A program made the position numbers and the translations under genes. From Mycobacterium montefiorense (GTDB lineage: Bacteria; Actinomycetota; Actinomycetes; Mycobacteriales; Mycobacteriaceae): a stretch of 64,000 bases of DNA. The stretch lies in NCBI RefSeq assembly GCF_003112775.1, contig NZ_BFCH01000002.1, positions 1 to 64,000 of the forward strand, read 5' to 3'. The stretch's first letter is position 1, and the number at the start of each line of letters is the position of its first letter. This document shows, piece by piece, positions 16,594-26,410 of the stretch. Below the pieces are notes generated by a model that saw only the letters and a program-made list of their open reading frames with translations, did not search any database and was not told where the DNA came from.

Positions 16594-17212
16594 CGCGTTG
16601 CGGGACAACGACACAAGGCTCGCGGAATTGGCTTCCGATATCAGCGCGACGCAGTGGGCAGAACCGAGCCTGTGCACCGAGTGGACCAATCACGAAGTAC
16701 TGGCTCATCTCGTTATCGGATACAGTGTCGCGCTGTCCTCGGTTGCCGCGAGCATGCTGCGGCATCGCGGTTCGTTCGACGCCGCGAACACCAAACTGGC
16801 CCATGGCCTGGCGGCACGGCGCAGTCCAGACCAATTGCTCGGCGACTTTGTGCAGCTGGCGCGCCGACCCCGAGGAATCGGCCGCCTTTTCCCGAGGCGG
16901 CTGCTGCTGGGCGACCACGTCATCCATGAACTCGATATCGCGTATGCGTTGGGCAGAGCGTCGGCGGTGCCCGTATCGACCGTCGTCGCTGTGCTGAACA
17001 CTCAAGTTCGGGTGCCCAACCCTTTCGTCCCGGCAGCAGCGCGGGCTCGTGGCCTCAATCTGCTTGCCAGCGACGCCGACTGGTCTCGTCGCGCCGATGG
17101 GCCCGCGGTCACCGGGCAAGCCGCCCACCTCGCATCCGTTCTCGCGGGAAGACCCTGGGCGCTGCGGCACCTGAGCGGCGACGGCGTCGCAGTACTTTCG
17201 TCTCGAATGTGA
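16577..17212 (+). CDS. Maleylpyruvate isomerase-type (DinB-like, TIGR03083-like) protein
   Basis: 211 residues from GTG 16577, with AGGAG about 9 nt upstream inside the hydrolase gene. The N-terminal four-helix region has W-A-E-P-S-L-C-T-E-W-T-N-H-E-V-L-A-H-L-V and later G-D-H-V-I-H-E-L-D-I-A-Y-A-L. These are the conserved Trp, His and H-x-x-x-D positions of mycothiol-dependent maleylpyruvate isomerase/DinB-like proteins, where three His bind a metal. The function is probably a mycothiol-linked transfer or isomerisation, but members vary. It is coupled to the hydrolase. Confidence 0.7.
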   Translation: MSESANALRDNDTRLAELASDISATQWAEPSLCTEWTNHEVLAHLVIGYSVALSSVAASMLRHRGSFDAANTKLAHGLAARRSPDQLLGDFVQLARRPRGIGRLFPRRLLLGDHVIHELDIAYALGRASAVPVSTVVAVLNTQVRVPNPFVPAAARARGLNLLASDADWSRRADGPAVTGQAAHLASVLAGRPWALRHLSGDGVAVLSSRM

Positions 17213-17368
17213 GATCGCATAACGGCGGCGTGCGCCGTCGGAGTTGACTGTGTGTCTCGGGTGGTGACACGCCGACCGAGTCCACCCGCAGCGCACGCTC
17301 GGAGCCGTACCCGCACACGACCGGGGGCGCGGTGGCGGGTCGCGCCCCGGTGGGCGTCTAATTGGCGG

Positions 17369-18724
17369 ATGGAACTGATGAACCCCACCGACTCGGTATT
17401 TCTGCTGGGCGAATCCCGTGAGCACCCGATGCACGTCGGTGGTCTGTCGCTATATGAGCCCCCCGCCGGCGCCGGTCGGGAGTTCGTGCGAGAGTTCTAC
17501 GACAGCCTCGTCGCGCAGCAGGATTTCCAGCCCACCTTTCTCAAGCGCCCGGCGACTTTCTTTGGCGGAATCGCCAACCTCGGGTGGTCCTACGACAAGG
17601 ATGTCGACCTCGACTATCACGTTCGGCGCTCCGGGCTGCCCTCTCCCGGGAGGGTCCGCGATCTGCTCGAGTTGACTTCGCTGTTGCACAGCAGCCTGCT
17701 TGATCGCCACCGCCCGCTGTGGGAGGCGTACGTGATCGAAGGCCTCAAGGACGGCCGCTTCGCGATCTACACCAAGATGCACCACGCCCTTATCGATGGC
17801 GTGTCGGCACTGAAGCTGATGCAGCGCGCACTGTCCAACGACCCCGACGACGATGAGATCCGGGCACCCTGGAGCCTGCGCAAACCCAAACCGGACGCTG
17901 CGCCGTCGTCGCGGCTGCGTTCGCTGATGCATACGGCGGGATCGCTTGCCGCACTTGCCCCGTCGACGGTGTCACTGGCCCGTGCGGCGCTGTTCGAACA
18001 GCAGCTCACGCTGCCGTTCGGAGCCCCGCGCACCATGCTGAACGTCAAGATCGGCGGCGCCCGCCGCTGCGCGGCGCAGTCATGGTCGGTGGACCGAATC
18101 AAGAACGTCAAGAGCGCGGCGGGGGTGACGCTCAACGATGTCGTCCTGGCGATGTGTTCGGGCGCCTTGCGGTACTACCTGCTAGAGCAGGACGCCCTAC
18201 CGGAAGCACCGCTGCTGGCGATGGTCCCGGTGAGCCTGCGTCACGAGGACGAGGCCGACGCCGGCGGCAACCTGGTCGGAGCCATCCTGTGCAACCTGGC
18301 CACCGACATCGACGATCCCGCCAAGCGGCTGGAGACCGTCAGCGAGTCGATGTACAAGAACAAGACGGTGTTCGCCCAGTTGCCGCGAGTTCAAGCTTTG
18401 GCGCTTTCCGCGGTGAACATGAGTGCGCTGGCGATGTCGATGGTTCCCGGATGGGTGAGCTCGACGTCGCCGCCTTTCAACGTCATCATCTCGAACGTGC
18501 CGGGCCCCCGTGAGCAGATGTACTACGGCGGTGCCCGCCTGGACGGCAGCTATCCGCTGTCTGCGATTCTCGACGGCCAAGCGCTGAACATCACCCTGGT
18601 CAGCAACGCCGACAAGCTGGATTTCGGTCTGGTCGGGTGTCGGAGCAGCGTCCCGCACATGCAGCGCCTGCTAGCGCACCTGGAGTCGTCGCTGAAAGAT
18701 CTGGAACGCGCCGTCGGAGTCTGA
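17369..18724 (+). CDS. tgs2: Wax ester synthase/diacylglycerol acyltransferase (tgs2-type)
   Basis: 451 residues. The acyltransferase motif is H138-H139-x-L-I-D143-G144 (M-H-H-A-L-I-D-G). The start M-E-L-M-N-P-T-D-S-V-F-L-L-G-E and the C-terminal P-F-N-V-I-I-S-N-V-P-G-P segment are standard for the mycobacterial family. It makes triacylglycerol or wax esters from acyl-CoA at the membrane and storage droplets. The open frame reaches back to 17252; ATG 17369 (or 17378) fits the family. The Nudix gene follows after 5 nt, the same pairing I recall for Rv3734c (tgs2) and Rv3733c, hence the symbol. Confidence 0.88.
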   Translation: MELMNPTDSVFLLGESREHPMHVGGLSLYEPPAGAGREFVREFYDSLVAQQDFQPTFLKRPATFFGGIANLGWSYDKDVDLDYHVRRSGLPSPGRVRDLLELTSLLHSSLLDRHRPLWEAYVIEGLKDGRFAIYTKMHHALIDGVSALKLMQRALSNDPDDDEIRAPWSLRKPKPDAAPSSRLRSLMHTAGSLAALAPSTVSLARAALFEQQLTLPFGAPRTMLNVKIGGARRCAAQSWSVDRIKNVKSAAGVTLNDVVLAMCSGALRYYLLEQDALPEAPLLAMVPVSLRHEDEADAGGNLVGAILCNLATDIDDPAKRLETVSESMYKNKTVFAQLPRVQALALSAVNMSALAMSMVPGWVSSTSPPFNVIISNVPGPREQMYYGGARLDGSYPLSAILDGQALNITLVSNADKLDFGLVGCRSSVPHMQRLLAHLESSLKDLERAVGV

Positions 18725-18729
18725 GCCCG

Positions 18730-19215
18730 GTGCCAAAACTCAGTGCGGGTGTGTTGTTGTACCGGATCCGCGACGGTGTCGTCGAAGCTTTGATCGCGCA
18801 TCCGGGCGGGCCGTTCTGGGCCCGCAAGGACGACGGGGCGTGGTCGATTCCGAAAGGTGAGTACACCGACGGCGAAGATCCCTGGGCCGCGGCGCAGCGC
18901 GAGTTCTCCGAGGAGCTGGGCTTAGCCGTTCCGGATGGGCCACGCCTCGACCTCGGCACGCTCAAACAACCAAGCGGCAAGGTGGTCACCGCCTTCGCCG
19001 TCCGCAGCGACCTCGACGTTACCGAAGCCCGCAGCAACACCTTCGAACTGGAGTGGCCGAAGGGCTCGGGCACGATGCGGGAGTTCCCCGAAGTCGATCG
19101 GGTCGGGTGGTTCCCGGTGGCGCAGGCACGCAGGAAACTACTCAAGGGACAGCTGGCCTATCTCGATGCGTTGATGGCGCATCGAGAGTTGACGGGCTGC
19201 ACCGAAGGGGTTTGA
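18730..19215 (+). CDS. Nudix hydrolase
   Basis: 161 residues from GTG 18730. The Nudix box is complete: G43-x5-E49-x7-R57-E-F-S-E61-E62-L-G-L65. The N-terminus (S-A-G-V-L-L-Y-R) and the insert K-Q-P-S-G-K-V-V-T-A-F-A match the MutT-like NTP pyrophosphohydrolases that act on nucleoside diphosphate derivatives. It follows tgs2 by 5 nt and resembles Rv3733c in position. Substrate not determined. Confidence 0.88.
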   Translation: MPKLSAGVLLYRIRDGVVEALIAHPGGPFWARKDDGAWSIPKGEYTDGEDPWAAAQREFSEELGLAVPDGPRLDLGTLKQPSGKVVTAFAVRSDLDVTEARSNTFELEWPKGSGTMREFPEVDRVGWFPVAQARRKLLKGQLAYLDALMAHRELTGCTEGV

Positions 19216-19237
19216 CGAGCGGAAGGATGTTCCAGAC

Positions 19238-20142
19238 GTGAAGACGCTGCGAACACCCGACGATCGGTTCGACGACTTACCGGGTTTCCTTATGCACCAA
19301 GGTATTCCGATGTCTCCGACAATGACGGCGGCACGCTTCGGGTTTCCTGGGTACAAGACGGGCCGGAAACCGCCGATCCCGTCCTGATGCTGCATGGCGA
19401 GCCGTCCTGGTCGTACCTGTACCGCAAGATGATCCCGGTTCTGGTCGCTGCCGGCCACCGCGTCGTGTGCCCCGATCTGGGCGGGTTCGGACGTTCGGAT
19501 AAACCGACCCGTCGTGAAGATCACAGCTATGCGCGCCACGTCGAATGGATGCGGGCGTTGGCCTTCGACGTGCTCGACCTTCGTAACGTGACCCTGTTTG
19601 GTCAGGATTGGGGCGGGCTGATCGGATTGCGTTTGGCGGCAGAGCATCCCGATCGGTTTGCCCGGCTGGTCGTCGCGAACACCGGGCTACCCAATGGGGA
19701 ACAGCCGATGGCCGATGTCTGGTGGCAGTTCCGTGAGGCCATCACGACGGTGCCGGAGCTGAACATCGGCTCGTTCGTCCAGTCGGGCTGTCGCCAGCGG
19801 ATGAGCGACCAGGTGCGGGCGGGCTACGATGCGCCGTTCCCCGATGACAAATACTGCGCCGCGCCGCGCGCCATGCCGGGTCTGGTACCGACCGCGCCGG
19901 ACGATCCCGCGTCGCCGGCCAACAAGGCCGCCTGGGCGGCGCTTTCGGAAAGCCCGACGCCGATGCTGGTCGCGTTCAGCGACAGCGATCCGATTACGGG
20001 GCCGATGGCCGAGATCTTTCAACGCGAAATGCGCGGCGCGCAGGGCGTCGACCATCCGCTGATTCTCGGGGCCGGGCACTTCCTACAGGAGGATGCTGGC
20101 GAAGAGTTGGCCAACCACATCGTGGAGTTTCTGCGTCGCTAA
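19238..20142 (+). pseudogene. dhmA: Haloalkane dehalogenase (DhmA-like), frameshifted near the 5' end
   Basis: The reading frame starts at GTG 19238 (V-K-T-L-R-T-P-D-D-R-F-D-D-L-P-G-F), then must shift at about 19288-19290 to continue as P-Y-A-P-R-Y-S-D-V and onward in the frame that stops at 20142. One base, probably a C in TTCC(C)T, is missing. Corrected, the protein is 301 residues, the length of Rv2296-type DhmA. Visible features are L-H-G-E-P-S-W-S (oxyanion), the nucleophile Asp in G-Q-D-W-G-G, and the catalytic His in G-A-G-H-F-L-Q-E-D. The intact part begins only at codon 50. Either a real pseudogene or a sequencing error. It overlaps the convergent DUF2330 gene by 4 nt. Confidence 0.85.
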
Positions 20143-21185
20143 GCGCTGCGGCGCCGCTGGCGACGGACCACGAGAACGATCACCGTTACCGCGATCGCCG
20201 CGAACACGAATCCGGCAAACAGAATGAGCTCGATCGGGATGACGACGTCGTGGTCGACGTAGATCACTTGCCGGTAGGTGTCATCGTTGGTGGCGTTGCC
20301 GAACGTAAAATCTGAGGAGATTCGTTCCGGCTTAGGGATATTCACCGCTAGCTTGGTCAGATAGCCGCCGTGATTCGCCGTCAATTCACGTAGCAGCGAA
20401 TTCTGAACAGCGGCAGCGATGTTGCCCGCGAACTGAACTTGGACGGCCTGGGCTGAGGCATCGGCGTCGGTGCGCTGCTGTCGATGATCGGACAGCGTGA
20501 AGATCGTGACTTGTTGTGGGCCCGCGGCGGCCGCGGAAAGGCGCATGGGATAGACCAATTGCGTCGATGGAAAGGTCATCCGCACCGGGTTGAGGCCACC
20601 CACGATGGGGTTTGAACTGGTCAGCCGGATCGCGACGAACGACCAGCCGTCACGTAGGTAAGGGCCCAGTGCTTCCGACACGGCGGGACTGATGGCATAA
20701 CCGTTGTCGCCCAACCACTTTTGCAATCCGCTCAGGTCACCCCCGGCCAGCGTGATGGCCTCCAGCGGCCCGAGGTGGACCTGGTTCACCACCGTGGGTC
20801 CCCTGGGAGCCGCGGCCTCGAGCGCAGCCGAACCCGTCTGCCCCAGCACCCAGTGCCGGCGCTGTTGGACACGAGGGGCGGTGAGGGTATCCAGCTCGGT
20901 GAATGTCGCCTTGTCGCCTTCCGTGACGGTCGCCGGCGCGGGGGTGGGCACTACCAGGGCGACGTTGTTCGTGTCGGCGTTCAGGGCGAGCTGCATGACG
21001 ACGGTCTCGCTGGATCCATCCCAATGTACCAGCGCCACTTCGTGATTCATGGTGGCCTGGCCGCCGGCGGGAGGGACCACCGCACCGCACGCACAGGCAT
21101 GACCCGGAGCAGCTACGGCCACATTGGCCAGGGTAGCCAAGAAAACGGCGATCAGGCCCAACCCGCATGTACGAGGCACCTTCAT
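20139..21185 (-). CDS. DUF2330-like secreted/anchored protein
   Basis: 348 residues. A signal peptide of about 25 residues ends A-V-A-A-P-G-H-A, followed by the cysteine-rich start C-A-C-G-A-V-V-P-P. The body is beta-rich with V-A-L-V-V-P-T-P-A-P. A single membrane helix near the C-terminus (V-V-I-P-I-E-L-I-L-F-A-G-F-V-F-A-A-I-A-V) ends in a basic R-R-Q-R-R-R-S-A tail. So the domain faces outside with a short cytoplasmic tail. The C-x-C-G-x-x-V-P-P start is typical of DUF2330, of unknown function. Length and position agree with Rv3732. Confidence 0.75.
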   Translation of the reverse strand: MKVPRTCGLGLIAVFLATLANVAVAAPGHACACGAVVPPAGGQATMNHEVALVHWDGSSETVVMQLALNADTNNVALVVPTPAPATVTEGDKATFTELDTLTAPRVQQRRHWVLGQTGSAALEAAAPRGPTVVNQVHLGPLEAITLAGGDLSGLQKWLGDNGYAISPAVSEALGPYLRDGWSFVAIRLTSSNPIVGGLNPVRMTFPSTQLVYPMRLSAAAAGPQQVTIFTLSDHRQQRTDADASAQAVQVQFAGNIAAAVQNSLLRELTANHGGYLTKLAVNIPKPERISSDFTFGNATNDDTYRQVIYVDHDVVIPIELILFAGFVFAAIAVTVIVLVVRRQRRRSA

Positions 21186-21264
21186 GGCGACATGCTAGTT
21201 GCTGAAGCGGGTACGGTCACGCCGTTCTCAGTGCGCATTAGGGTGCGGCATGCACAATGTGAGC

Positions 21265-22545
<1,281 letters not shown>

Positions 22546-22561
22546 AAGCTGCGGGTTGCGA

Positions 22562-22891
22562 TCAGTGACCCGGGCCTAGTCTGGGCGCGAACTCCGGGCA
22601 GTAATAGGTGACCGAAGCGGCGATGAAGAAGGCGGACTGATTCCGGTCGAGACCGGAGTGCTGAATAAGGTATTGGTACGCAGCCTCTTGGTAGTCGAGC
22701 ATGGCGCACACTTCCTGGGCATCCTCGATCACGGCGGCATCCGGTGCGTTGACCCCGATCCCATTTGCGCGCACCTGACGGAGGAAGTCATCCGTTGGAG
22801 TTGCCTGCGCGACCGGCGCCGCCCCTACCAACACGAGCCCGCTAACCGCCAAGATTCCCAGGGGCTTCCGCACGGCCGCCGCAGCGTTCAT
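22562..22891 (-). CDS. DUF732 secreted protein (tandem copy 1)
   Basis: 109 residues from ATG 22891, with AAAGGAAG just upstream; the open frame extends 18 codons further. A signal peptide (I-L-A-V-S-G-L-V-L-V-G-A-A-P-V-A-Q-A) is followed by the DUF732 core: T-D-D-F-L-R-Q-V-R-A-N-G-I, a Cys in E-V-C-A-M-L-D, and a second Cys in Y-Y-C-P. The two cysteines probably form a disulfide. DUF732 is a mycobacterial family of exported proteins of unknown function. A close paralog lies 250 bp away at 23141-23452. Confidence 0.87.
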   Translation of the reverse strand: MNAAAAVRKPLGILAVSGLVLVGAAPVAQATPTDDFLRQVRANGIGVNAPDAAVIEDAQEVCAMLDYQEAAYQYLIQHSGLDRNQSAFFIAASVTYYCPEFAPRLGPGH

Positions 22892-23140
22892 TCGTTGACT
22901 TCCTTTCGGCCTATCGATCAAGGATCTGCTTCCACCGCCGGTCAATACGGAGGGAGACCATAAGCGGCCTCAGTGCACGTGGACCAAACAAGCGGTAAAG
23001 AATTATGACCTATCACGACGCCATTTGCCTGCCTGCCAAAAGGCACGGCTCGGCATGGGTTAGCGGCTTTCGATCCCGCCGCTTATATCCAAGGCCCGGG
23101 AAGATGTCGCTGCGGCTAAATGTGACCTGCTGCTCGGGGC

Positions 23141-23452
23141 CTATCCGGGGGTGTATTGCGGGCAGAAGTATTGCACCGAGACGGCCACGAACATGGCGGA
23201 TTGCTTGTCGTTCAGACCGGAGTTCTGGTCAAGGTATTGGTAGGCCGACTCTTGGTAGTCGAGCATGGCGCACACTTCCTCGGCGTCCTCAACCAAGGCG
23301 GCATCTGATTTGTGCAGCCCAACTCCATTTGCGCGGACCTGTCGAAGGAAGTCATCCGTGCCACTTGCATGTGCGACCGGGGTGCCCGACGAAAGCGCGA
23401 TGGCCGCCAAGATTCCTAGGGGCAAGGACCTCATGAATGTCGATGAGTTCAT
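23141..23452 (-). CDS. DUF732 secreted protein (tandem copy 2)
   Basis: 103 residues from ATG 23452. The signal peptide L-P-L-G-I-L-A-A-I-A-L-S-S-G-T-P-V-A-H-A precedes a core nearly the same as copy 1: T-D-D-F-L-R-Q-V-R-A-N-G-V-G, E-E-V-C-A-M-L-D-Y-Q-E and F-C-P-Q-Y. The short sequence AGTCAACG/AGTCAACGG before both start codons is also shared, which supports a tandem duplication that included the translation signal. Between the two genes (22892-23140) nothing else is seen. Confidence 0.87.
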   Translation of the reverse strand: MNSSTFMRSLPLGILAAIALSSGTPVAHASGTDDFLRQVRANGVGLHKSDAALVEDAEEVCAMLDYQESAYQYLDQNSGLNDKQSAMFVAVSVQYFCPQYTPG

Positions 23453-23634
23453 CCGTTGACTTCTTTCCGTTAACCGTCTAGACATCAACGATCCGCTTTC
23501 GCCGCGGGCACTGCAACGGATTTTCGCTTCTAGGTAGCTGTGCAAACGCTGTGTGGACCTCGCGCGAAGTGGCCTCCCGCGCGGATTCCGAACGTGTAGT
23601 GAAGCCCGCCCGAGCTGCGGGAACGCAACCGGCT

Positions 23635-24699
23635 CTAGCCGAGGCCCGGCACGATATCGCCGAGGCTGAAGCTGACTGGTTGCTCGAGTTGCTCGTAGTT
23701 GCATGAGCGCGGATCGCGGTCGGGACGCCACCGGCTGAATTGCGCGGTGTGGCGAAACCGCCGACCTTCCATGTGGTCGTAACGGACCTCGACGACCCGC
23801 TCGGGCCGCAGCGGGACAAATGAGAGGTCCTTGCCGGCGTTCCACCGGGAGGTTTCGTGCTTGCGTGGGGTTCGTTCGCCGGCTTCGGATGCGGCCCAGT
23901 TCCACGGGTGGTCTTGGAAGCTGGTGACCAGTGGCTGCAGCTCGGTGAACAGCCGCCGCCGTTCGGCCATCGGAAACGCGCCGATCACGCCGACCGACGC
24001 GAGCTGGCCGTCACCTTGATAAAGCCCGAGCAGCAGGGACCCTATCGTGTCGCCGCCCGATTTGTGCACTCGATAACCCGCGACCACGCAGTCAGCCGTC
24101 CGCTCGTGCTTGATCTTGAACATGACGCGCTTGTCCGGCTGATATGTGACGGTCAGCGGCTTCGCGATCACCCCGTCGAGACCCGCCCCCTCGAATTCCT
24201 CGAACCATTGTTGTGCGGTGTGCAAATCGGTGCTCGCCGGTGTGACATGAAACGAGTGCCCGGAATCCGTCAAGGCTTCAACGAGGGCGGCGCGCCGCTC
24301 GCTGAACGGGCGCCCGGTGAAGTCATCGTCGCCGAGGGCCAGCAGGTCGAACGCGATGAATGCCGCCGGGGTGTGCTCGGCGAGCATTCGCACTCGCGAA
24401 TCGGCCGGGTGAATACGTTGTTGCAGCGCCTCGAAGTCCAGGCCGCGATCGGTGGCGATCACGATCTCACCGTCGATCACGCAGCGCTGCGGCAACTCGT
24501 CCCGGGCCGCCGCGACCAGCTCGGGGAAGTATCGGGTCATCGGGCGCTCGTTGCGACTGCCCAGTTCAACTTGATCGTCGTCGCGGAAGCAAATGGATCG
24601 GAATCCATCCCATTTGGGCTCATACGACGCATCCGGCGGGATTGCCTTGACCGATTTGGCCAGCATCGGCGAAACCGGTGGCATGACGGGCAAGTCCAT
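23635..24699 (-). CDS. ligC: ATP-dependent DNA ligase LigC
   Basis: 354 residues. The nucleotidyl Lys is K29 in Y-E-P-K-W-D-G-F-R. Further ligase motifs are the early R-S-I-C-F, C-V-I-D-G-E-I-V (motif III), F-D-L-L-A-L, and G-L-D-G-V-I-A-K (motif IV) with F-K-I-K-H (motif V). An OB-fold follows, ending R-C/R-P-D-R-D-P. The start ATG 24699 gives M-D-L-P-V-M-P-P-V-S-P-M-L-A. It is divergent from the Prim-PolC gene 37 bp away, the same pair as Rv3731/Rv3730c, which act together in excision repair gap filling and sealing. Confidence 0.93.
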   Translation of the reverse strand: MDLPVMPPVSPMLAKSVKAIPPDASYEPKWDGFRSICFRDDDQVELGSRNERPMTRYFPELVAAARDELPQRCVIDGEIVIATDRGLDFEALQQRIHPADSRVRMLAEHTPAAFIAFDLLALGDDDFTGRPFSERRAALVEALTDSGHSFHVTPASTDLHTAQQWFEEFEGAGLDGVIAKPLTVTYQPDKRVMFKIKHERTADCVVAGYRVHKSGGDTIGSLLLGLYQGDGQLASVGVIGAFPMAERRRLFTELQPLVTSFQDHPWNWAASEAGERTPRKHETSRWNAGKDLSFVPLRPERVVEVRYDHMEGRRFRHTAQFSRWRPDRDPRSCNYEQLEQPVSFSLGDIVPGLG

Positions 24700-24736
24700 T
24701 GGTTCATTCTGACGTGCGCCGTGCTGGAATCGAGAC

Positions 24737-25777
24737 ATGGCTGCGGCAGCAGAAGAGCTCGACGTCGACGGCGTCTCGGTGCGACTCTCCAACCCGGACA
24801 AGGTGTATTTCCCGAAACTGGGATCCAACGGCACCAAGCGGCGGCTCGTCGAGTATTACCTCGCGGTGGCGCGCGGCCCGATGCTGGACGCCCTGCGCAA
24901 CCGGCCCACCCACCTGCAGCGGTTTCCGGACGGCATCGACGGCGAGGAGATCTATCAGAAGCGGATACCGCAGCATCATCCCGACTACCTGCAGACCTGC
25001 CGGGTTACCTTCCCGTCGAGACGGACCGCCGACGCGCTGATGGTGACCCACCCGGCGGCCATCGTCTGGGCGGCGCAGATGGGCACGGTCACGCTGCACC
25101 CGTGGCAGGTGCGCTGCCCCGACACCGAGCACCCCGACGAGCTGCGCATCGATTTGGATCCGCAACCCGGCGTCGGCTTCGAGCAGGCGCGCTCGGTTGC
25201 AGTCGATGTGTTGCGGCCGTTGCTCCACGAGCTCGGCCTGGTCGGCTATCCCAAGACCTCCGGGGAGCGCGGGATCCACGTGTTCCTCCGGATCGCCACG
25301 GACTGGGATTTCATCGCCGTCCGCCGGGCGGGTATCGCGCTGGCGCGCGAGGTCGAACGCCGTGCGCCTCACGAGGTGACCACGTCGTGGTGGAAAGAGG
25401 AACGCGGCGAGCGCATCTTCATCGACTTCAACCAAAACGCCCGGGACCGCACGATGGCCTCGCCGTACTCCGTGCGACGCACGGCGATCGCGACCGTGTC
25501 GATGCCGCTGACGTGGGACGAGTTAGCCGGCGCGGAGCCGGACGATTACACGATGGCGACCGTGCCCGACCTGGTGTCGGGCCGCGACGACCCATGGGCC
25601 GGCATGGACGAAAAGGTGCAATCCCTGACCCGGTTGCTGGACATGGTCGAGGCCGATGAAGAGCGCGGCCTGGGCGATATGCCCTATCCGCCGAATTACC
25701 CGAAAATGCCCGGCGAACCGAAACGAGTGCAGCCGAGTCGGGATACCGATCTGACCAGGAAAAATAAGTCGAATTGA
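24737..25777 (+). CDS. LigD-polymerase-like primase-polymerase (Prim-PolC)
   Basis: 346 residues, the stand-alone archaeo-eukaryotic primase-type polymerase domain. Motif I is R-I-D-L-D-P-Q-P-G, which carries the metal Asp pair. The SxH motif region is S-G-E-R-G-I-H-V-F, and the third Asp is in I-F-I-D-F-N-Q-N. N-P-D-K-V-Y-F-P-K and L-Q-R-F-P-D-G near the N-terminus are family signatures. It fills short gaps with a preference for ribonucleotides in studied homologs (Rv3730c) and works with LigC. Shared divergent promoter of 37 bp with ligC. Confidence 0.92.
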   Translation: MAAAAEELDVDGVSVRLSNPDKVYFPKLGSNGTKRRLVEYYLAVARGPMLDALRNRPTHLQRFPDGIDGEEIYQKRIPQHHPDYLQTCRVTFPSRRTADALMVTHPAAIVWAAQMGTVTLHPWQVRCPDTEHPDELRIDLDPQPGVGFEQARSVAVDVLRPLLHELGLVGYPKTSGERGIHVFLRIATDWDFIAVRRAGIALAREVERRAPHEVTTSWWKEERGERIFIDFNQNARDRTMASPYSVRRTAIATVSMPLTWDELAGAEPDDYTMATVPDLVSGRDDPWAGMDEKVQSLTRLLDMVEADEERGLGDMPYPPNYPKMPGEPKRVQPSRDTDLTRKNKSN

Positions 25778-25946
25778 ATGAAGCTGCGCGATAGGTGCGC
25801 ATGCCGGTGGTGATTAACCTCTGCAATTACCGTCCGCGTGCATGCCACATTCTGGCATTCTGTCGTCAAATCGTCGCGTATCGCCGTGGTACGGGAATTA
25901 CTGCGGTCTACGCGACGACGGCCGGGGGCCTAACGAATGGAGCGGC

Positions 25947-26069
25947 ATGTCTGGTCTCAAGAGCAAGCTCATCCTCGCGGCGATCCTCACCGCTGCCGCC
26001 ACCGCGACCGCGGGATGCACGGTGCCTTTCACGGTTGACTGCGGCACTTTCACCTGCTCTTTGGGCTAA
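25947..26069 (+). CDS. Very small exported (possible lipo-) peptide
   Basis: 40 residues from ATG 25947, with GGAG 6 nt upstream. The N-terminus is L-K-S-K-L-I-L-A-A-I-L, then T-A-A-A-T-A-T-A-G-C at a possible lipoprotein cleavage site (T-A-G-C, weak at -3). The mature part would be only about 16 residues with two more cysteines (D-C-G-T-F-T-C). It stops right at the convergent gene. Family not recognised; a small secreted peptide is likely but unproven. Confidence 0.55.
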   Translation: MSGLKSKLILAAILTAAATATAGCTVPFTVDCGTFTCSLG

Positions 26070-26282
26070 CTAGTCCCTGACGGGCGAGGCGCCTGTCGGC
26101 AGAATCATCATCGTCACCGGAAATTTCAGCGCCGCGCTGCCGCGGGAGAGCGTGCAGTACACGATTTCCATTTCCAGCGGCGCCTGCCGTATCGGGCGGG
26201 TTTCCATCTCCAGGTGGGGCTCGAGGTAGTGCGGGGTTGCAAGCCAGTTGAGGCCGCGTTGGATTGAATCGACCAAGTTCAT
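26070..26282 (-). CDS. Small protein of unknown function
   Basis: 70 residues from ATG 26282; the open frame extends to 26333 through the dyad. No signal peptide or membrane helix. It has L-E-P-H-L-E-M-E-T-R-P and L-E-M-E-I-V-Y-C-T-L-S near the centre and F-P-V-T-M-M-I-L-P-T near the end, which looks like real beta structure rather than random translation. I do not recognise the family. It is preceded by a strong inverted repeat (26306-26331). Confidence 0.5.
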   Translation of the reverse strand: MNLVDSIQRGLNWLATPHYLEPHLEMETRPIRQAPLEMEIVYCTLSRGSAALKFPVTMMILPTGASPVRD

Positions 26283-26305
26283 CCACCCGACTCTACGCTT
26301 GCGTT

Positions 26306-26331
26306 GAAAGGTGTTGTTGCACAACACTTTC
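26306..26331. promoter_or_regulatory. Inverted repeat between small gene and rhomboid gene
   Basis: GTGTTGT (26311-26317), TGC, ACAACAC (26321-26327) is a perfect 7-bp inverted repeat, and the flanks GAAAG / TTTC extend it with one bulged G. It lies upstream of the small minus-strand gene and 80 bp downstream of the rhomboid stop. It could be an operator or promoter dyad for the small gene, or a transcription end of the LysA-rhomboid operon. Confidence 0.45.
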
Positions 26332-26410
26332 ACTAAATCAAGGTGCGATGGTCAGCGCGGCTTCAAAGATAACGGGGACATTTCCGGGTCCGTTGTTGTC
26401 GGCTGGCCGA

